Shown: positions 23,343 through 26,068 of the stretch, one piece after another
Layout: the number at the start of each line of letters is the position of its first letter
Numbering within the stretch: the first letter of the stretch is position 1
Source: JAAZBA01 sp964461815
Lineage (GTDB): Bacteria > Bacillota > Clostridia > Oscillospirales > QAMX01
Direction: 5' to 3'
Assembly (NCBI GenBank): GCA_964461815.1
Contig: CAYWVF010000031.1
Span: forward strand, 1-26,068
Length of the DNA stretch: 26,068 nt
Notes under the pieces: model-generated
Databases searched by the model: none
What the model saw: only the letters and a program-made list of their open reading frames with translations
Told to the model about the DNA's origin: nothing
Translations under genes and position numbers: made by a program

Positions 23343-23359
23343 TGATTCCGCGCGAATCA
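23343..23359 (+). other. Short hairpin in the rpsG-fusA gap
   Basis: TGATTC (23343-23348) pairs with GAATCA (23354-23359) around CGCGC, just upstream of the fusA ribosome-binding site (AGAGAGG). There is no T run, so it is not a terminator. Confidence 0.5.
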
Positions 23360-23378
23360 TCAAGAGAGGTTAAAAATA

Positions 23379-25457
23379 ATGCCAAGGGAATACCCATTAG
23401 AATTGACTCGTAATATCGGTATTATGGCGCATATCGATGCGGGCAAAACAACAACTACTGAAAGAATCCTTTTTTATACAGGTAAAAACTATAAATTAGG
23501 TGAGACACACGATGGAAATGCGACTATGGACTGGATGGAGCAGGAGCAGGAACGTGGTATCACGATCACATCTGCTGCTACGACATGCTTCTGGAAAAAT
23601 CACAGAATAACCATAATCGACACTCCCGGACATGTTGACTTTACAGTAGAGGTTGAACGTTCACTTCGTGTGCTTGACGGTTCCGTTACAGTATTTTGCG
23701 CTAAAGGCGGTGTCGAGCCTCAGTCGGAAACAGTCTGGAGACAGGCTGATAAGTACAATGTTCCGAGAATGGCATATATCAATAAAATGGATATTATGGG
23801 CGCTGATTTCTATCGCGTCGTAGGCATGATGCATGACAGACTTAAATGTAATGCTGTGCCGATCCAGCTTCCGATAGGTGCTGAAGAAACATTCAAAGGA
23901 ATTATTGACCTTGTCGAGATGAAAGCATATGTGTACTACGATGATGTCGGAAAAGATATTCGCTGTGAAGATATTCCGGACGAGCTTAAAGACACTGCAG
24001 AAGAGTATCACGTAAAGTTGCTTGAAGCGATTAGCGAGTTTGACGATGAAATAATGATGAAATATCTCGATGGAGAAGAAATCTCTATCGATGATATTAA
24101 GACTGCGATAAGAAAAGCAACACTCAGCGTTAAGATGATACCTGTTGTTTGCGGTACTTCATACAAAAACAAGGGTGTACAGAAGCTGCTTGATGCTATT
24201 ATCGCATATATGCCTTCACCGCTTGATAAGAAAGCGATCGCAGGCATAAACCCGGATACAGAAGAAGAAGATTCTCGTCCTGCGGATGAAAACGCTCCGT
24301 TTTCAGCTCTTGCATTCAAGATCATGACAGACCCGTTCGTCGGTAAGCTGTGCTTCTTCAGAGTATATTCCGGTAAATTGGAGACAGGTTCTGCCGTATA
24401 TAATTCGACAAAGGGAACACGCGAGCGTGTAGGTCGTATCGTGCTTATGCATGCAAACGACAGACAAGACGTTGACTGTGTTTATGCGGGAGATATTGCT
24501 GCCGCTGTCGGTCTTAAGAATACGACAACAGGTGATACACTCTGTGCTGAAAAGTCTCCTATTATTCTTGAATCCATGGAGTTCCCGGAGCCTGTTATTA
24601 GGGTAGCTATTGAGCCTAAGACAAAGGCCGGACAGGAAAAGATGGGTATTGCACTCTCGAAACTGTCTGAAGAGGATCCTACATTCAGAACCTATACAGA
24701 TGAAGAAACCGGACAGACGATCATCGCCGGTATGGGTGAGCTTCATCTTGAAATTATTGTTGACAGACTCCTTAGAGAGTTTAAAGTCGAAGCCAATGTC
24801 GGTAAGCCGCAGGTAGCATATAAAGAAACTATCCGCAGCACTGCTGATGTTGATATGAAATACGCAAGACAGTCCGGCGGTCGTGGTCAATATGGTCATG
24901 TTAAGATCACAGTTGAGCCGAATGAGCCGGGTAAGGGCTATGAGTTTATTAATAAGGTCATCGGCGGTGCTATTCCTAAGGAATATATTCCTGCTGTAGA
25001 CAGCGGTATACAGGGCGCAATGCAGTCAGGTGTACTCGCAGGTTATAATGTCGTTGATGTTAAGGTAACATTATACGATGGATCTTATCACGAAGTAGAC
25101 TCATCTGAAATGGCATTTAAGATCGCAGGATCAATGGCATTTAAGGAAGCTATGCGTAAAGCAAATCCTGTTTTGATGGAGCCGATCATGCTTGTTAATG
25201 TTATCGTTCCAGATGACTACATGGGCGATGTTATAGGTGATATCAATTCAAGACGCGGACAGATCCAGTCTCTTGAGGCCAGAAACGGTGCTCATCAGAT
25301 TACGGCATTTGTTCCGCTTTCAGAAATGTTTGGATACGCTACCGATCTGCGTTCAAGAACACAGGGACGTGGTCAGTATACAATGGAGCCGGGACACTAC
25401 GTTGAGGTTCCAAAGAGCATTTCTGAAAAGATCATTGATGCAAATGGCAGAAGATAA
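23379..25457 (+). CDS. fusA: Translation elongation factor G
   Basis: The 692-residue GTPase drives ribosomal translocation. The G1 loop is AHIDAGKTTTTERIL, the switch I region is ERGITITSAATT, G3 is DTPGHVDF and G4 is NKMD. Domains II-V follow in the usual order, with the domain IV region RQSGGRGQYGHVKI and the domain V ending GQYTMEPGHYVEVP. Length is that of canonical EF-G, not of the shorter or longer paralogues, and its place between rpsG and tuf fits the str operon. The ATG follows AGAGAGG. A few Gln (CAA) and Pro (CCA) codons occur but CAG and CCT/CCG dominate, which matters for comparison with tuf. Confidence 0.98.
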   Translation: MPREYPLELTRNIGIMAHIDAGKTTTTERILFYTGKNYKLGETHDGNATMDWMEQEQERGITITSAATTCFWKNHRITIIDTPGHVDFTVEVERSLRVLDGSVTVFCAKGGVEPQSETVWRQADKYNVPRMAYINKMDIMGADFYRVVGMMHDRLKCNAVPIQLPIGAEETFKGIIDLVEMKAYVYYDDVGKDIRCEDIPDELKDTAEEYHVKLLEAISEFDDEIMMKYLDGEEISIDDIKTAIRKATLSVKMIPVVCGTSYKNKGVQKLLDAIIAYMPSPLDKKAIAGINPDTEEEDSRPADENAPFSALAFKIMTDPFVGKLCFFRVYSGKLETGSAVYNSTKGTRERVGRIVLMHANDRQDVDCVYAGDIAAAVGLKNTTTGDTLCAEKSPIILESMEFPEPVIRVAIEPKTKAGQEKMGIALSKLSEEDPTFRTYTDEETGQTIIAGMGELHLEIIVDRLLREFKVEANVGKPQVAYKETIRSTADVDMKYARQSGGRGQYGHVKITVEPNEPGKGYEFINKVIGGAIPKEYIPAVDSGIQGAMQSGVLAGYNVVDVKVTLYDGSYHEVDSSEMAFKIAGSMAFKEAMRKANPVLMEPIMLVNVIVPDDYMGDVIGDINSRRGQIQSLEARNGAHQITAFVPLSEMFGYATDLRSRTQGRGQYTMEPGHYVEVPKSISEKIIDANGRR

Positions 25458-25481
25458 TTGCCAAAATCATTGAAAAATTAG

Positions 25482-25502
25482 AGTTATTTTTGTAAAATAA
25501 CT
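25482..25502 (+). other. AT-rich hairpin between fusA and tuf
   Basis: AGTTATTTT (25482-25490) pairs perfectly with AAAATAACT (25494-25502) around TGT. It lies 25 bases after the fusA stop. It lacks a GC core and T tail, so it is at best a weak terminator. It directly abuts the tuf promoter. Confidence 0.55.
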
Positions 25503-25503
25503 A

Positions 25504-25532
25504 TTGCAAATCCCTCTAATATCTAATATAAT
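25504..25532 (+). promoter_or_regulatory. Predicted sigma-A promoter of tuf
   Basis: TTGCAA (25504-25509), a 17-base spacer and TATAAT (25527-25532) precede tuf by 60 bases. A separate tuf promoter is common because EF-Tu is needed in excess of the other str-operon products. Confidence 0.68.
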
Positions 25533-25552
25533 AATATTATCAGTAAAAATAG

Positions 25553-25573
25553 TTTCGCTTGAGTTAAGCGAAA
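25553..25573 (+). other. 5' UTR hairpin of tuf
   Basis: TTTCGCTT (25553-25560) pairs perfectly with AAGCGAAA (25566-25573) around GAGTT, ending five bases before the Shine-Dalgarno TGAGGAGGAT. A role in mRNA stability or translation is possible. Confidence 0.6.
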
Positions 25574-25591
25574 TAAATGAGGAGGATAAAA

Positions 25592-26068
25592 ATGGCTAAG
25601 GCTAAATTCGAACGTACAAAACCCCATGTTAATATTGGTACAGTAGGTCACGTTGACCATGGTAAGACAACTCTTACAGCTGCTATCACAAAGGTTCTCG
25701 CTTTCTCCGGTAAGGCAAAGTACGAAGCATACGACATGATCGACAAGGCTCCTGAAGAAAGAGAACGCGGTATCACAATCAACACAGCTCACGTTGAGTA
25801 TGAGACAGAAAAGCGTCACTATGCTCACGTTGACTGCCCAGGACATGCTGACTATGTTAAGAACATGATTACTGGTGCTGCACAAATGGATGGTGCTATC
25901 CTTGTAGTTTCTGCTGCAGATGGTCCAATGCCACAAACAAGAGAACATATTTTGTTATCTCGTCAAGTTGGTGTTCCTAAAATTGTTGTTTACATGAATA
26001 AATGTGACCAAGTTGATGATCCAGAATTACTAGATTTAGTAGAAATGGAAATTAGAGAATTATTAGGA
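25592..26068 (+). CDS. tuf: Elongation factor Tu, N-terminal part (cut by window end); codon use changes midway
   Basis: The first 159 codons of EF-Tu, which delivers aminoacyl-tRNA to the ribosome. G1 is GHVDHGKTTL, switch I is ERERGITINTAHVEYET, G3 is DCPGH and G4 is NKCD. AGGAGGAT precedes the ATG at 25592. The protein reads normally throughout, but codon choice changes. Up to about 25840 the gene uses CTT/CTC, ATC and mostly AAG like its neighbours. After that it uses CCA, only CAA for Gln (first at 25883), ATT, and by the end almost only TTA/CTA for Leu. The last about 130 bases are strikingly AT-rich for this region. The distal half may come from another, low-GC organism by misassembly or gene conversion. 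Confidence 0.95.
   Translation, partial: MAKAKFERTKPHVNIGTVGHVDHGKTTLTAAITKVLAFSGKAKYEAYDMIDKAPEERERGITINTAHVEYETEKRHYAHVDCPGHADYVKNMITGAAQMDGAILVVSAADGPMPQTREHILLSRQVGVPKIVVYMNKCDQVDDPELLDLVEMEIRELLG

Overview
The window looks like chromosomal DNA of a Clostridia-class Firmicute, probably an Oscillospiraceae/Ruminococcus-like gut anaerobe. This is inferred from four things: the gene order rpoB-rpoC-L7Ae-like-rpsL-rpsG-fusA-tuf, the presence of ireB, the oxygen-sensitive chemistry (rubrerythrin, Fe-S flavoprotein, ferredoxin-tailed aldo/keto reductase), and strong Shine-Dalgarno sites with frequent GTG/TTG starts. No rRNA, tRNA, CRISPR array, IS element or prophage was recognised.

Layout. 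1-95: C-terminal end of an unrecognised gene, then a terminator. 314-1429 (+): AI-2E-family permease with its own promoter and terminator. 1599-4394 (-): a tight three-gene operon pyrB - RlmI-type methyltransferase - iron-sulfur flavoprotein. PyrB carries a C-terminal zinc knuckle resembling the end of PyrI. 4609-6021 (+): an SH3/NlpC-like lipoprotein that has lost its catalytic Cys and His. 6141-6683: rubrerythrin. 6938-8154: ireB and an aldo/keto reductase with a 2[4Fe-4S] tail. 8293-9646: a conserved unknown protein and an intact SH3-NlpC/P60 hydrolase. 9715-12281: an EamA transporter, a short GH32 fructosidase and a GNAT acetyltransferase. 12475-14046 (-): a PutP-type sodium/solute symporter facing the preceding genes across two hairpins. 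14047-14528: an intergenic region holding divergent promoters. 14529 to the end (+): the information-processing block rpoB, rpoC, L7Ae-like protein, rpsL, rpsG, fusA and the first 159 codons of tuf.

The right-hand block makes RNA polymerase core subunits, small-subunit ribosomal proteins and elongation factors. Internal promoters stand before the L7Ae-like gene (a perfect TTGACA-17-TATAAT) and before tuf, and hairpins fill most of its intergenic gaps. The left part is ordinary housekeeping and accessory metabolism: pyrimidine synthesis, cell-wall turnover, peroxide defence, fructan/sucrose use and transport.

The observations most worth a second look are: (1) PyrB fused to only the zinc-binding end of PyrI; (2) the lipoprotein with a dead NlpC/P60 fold; (3) an abrupt codon-usage switch inside tuf near 25.84-25.94 kb, suggesting an assembly chimera or gene conversion; (4) structured spacers in the str operon and a palindrome exactly filling a consensus promoter spacer; (5) an internally shortened GH32. 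I did not find a convincing new multi-gene system. All family calls are from reading motifs, with no database search.
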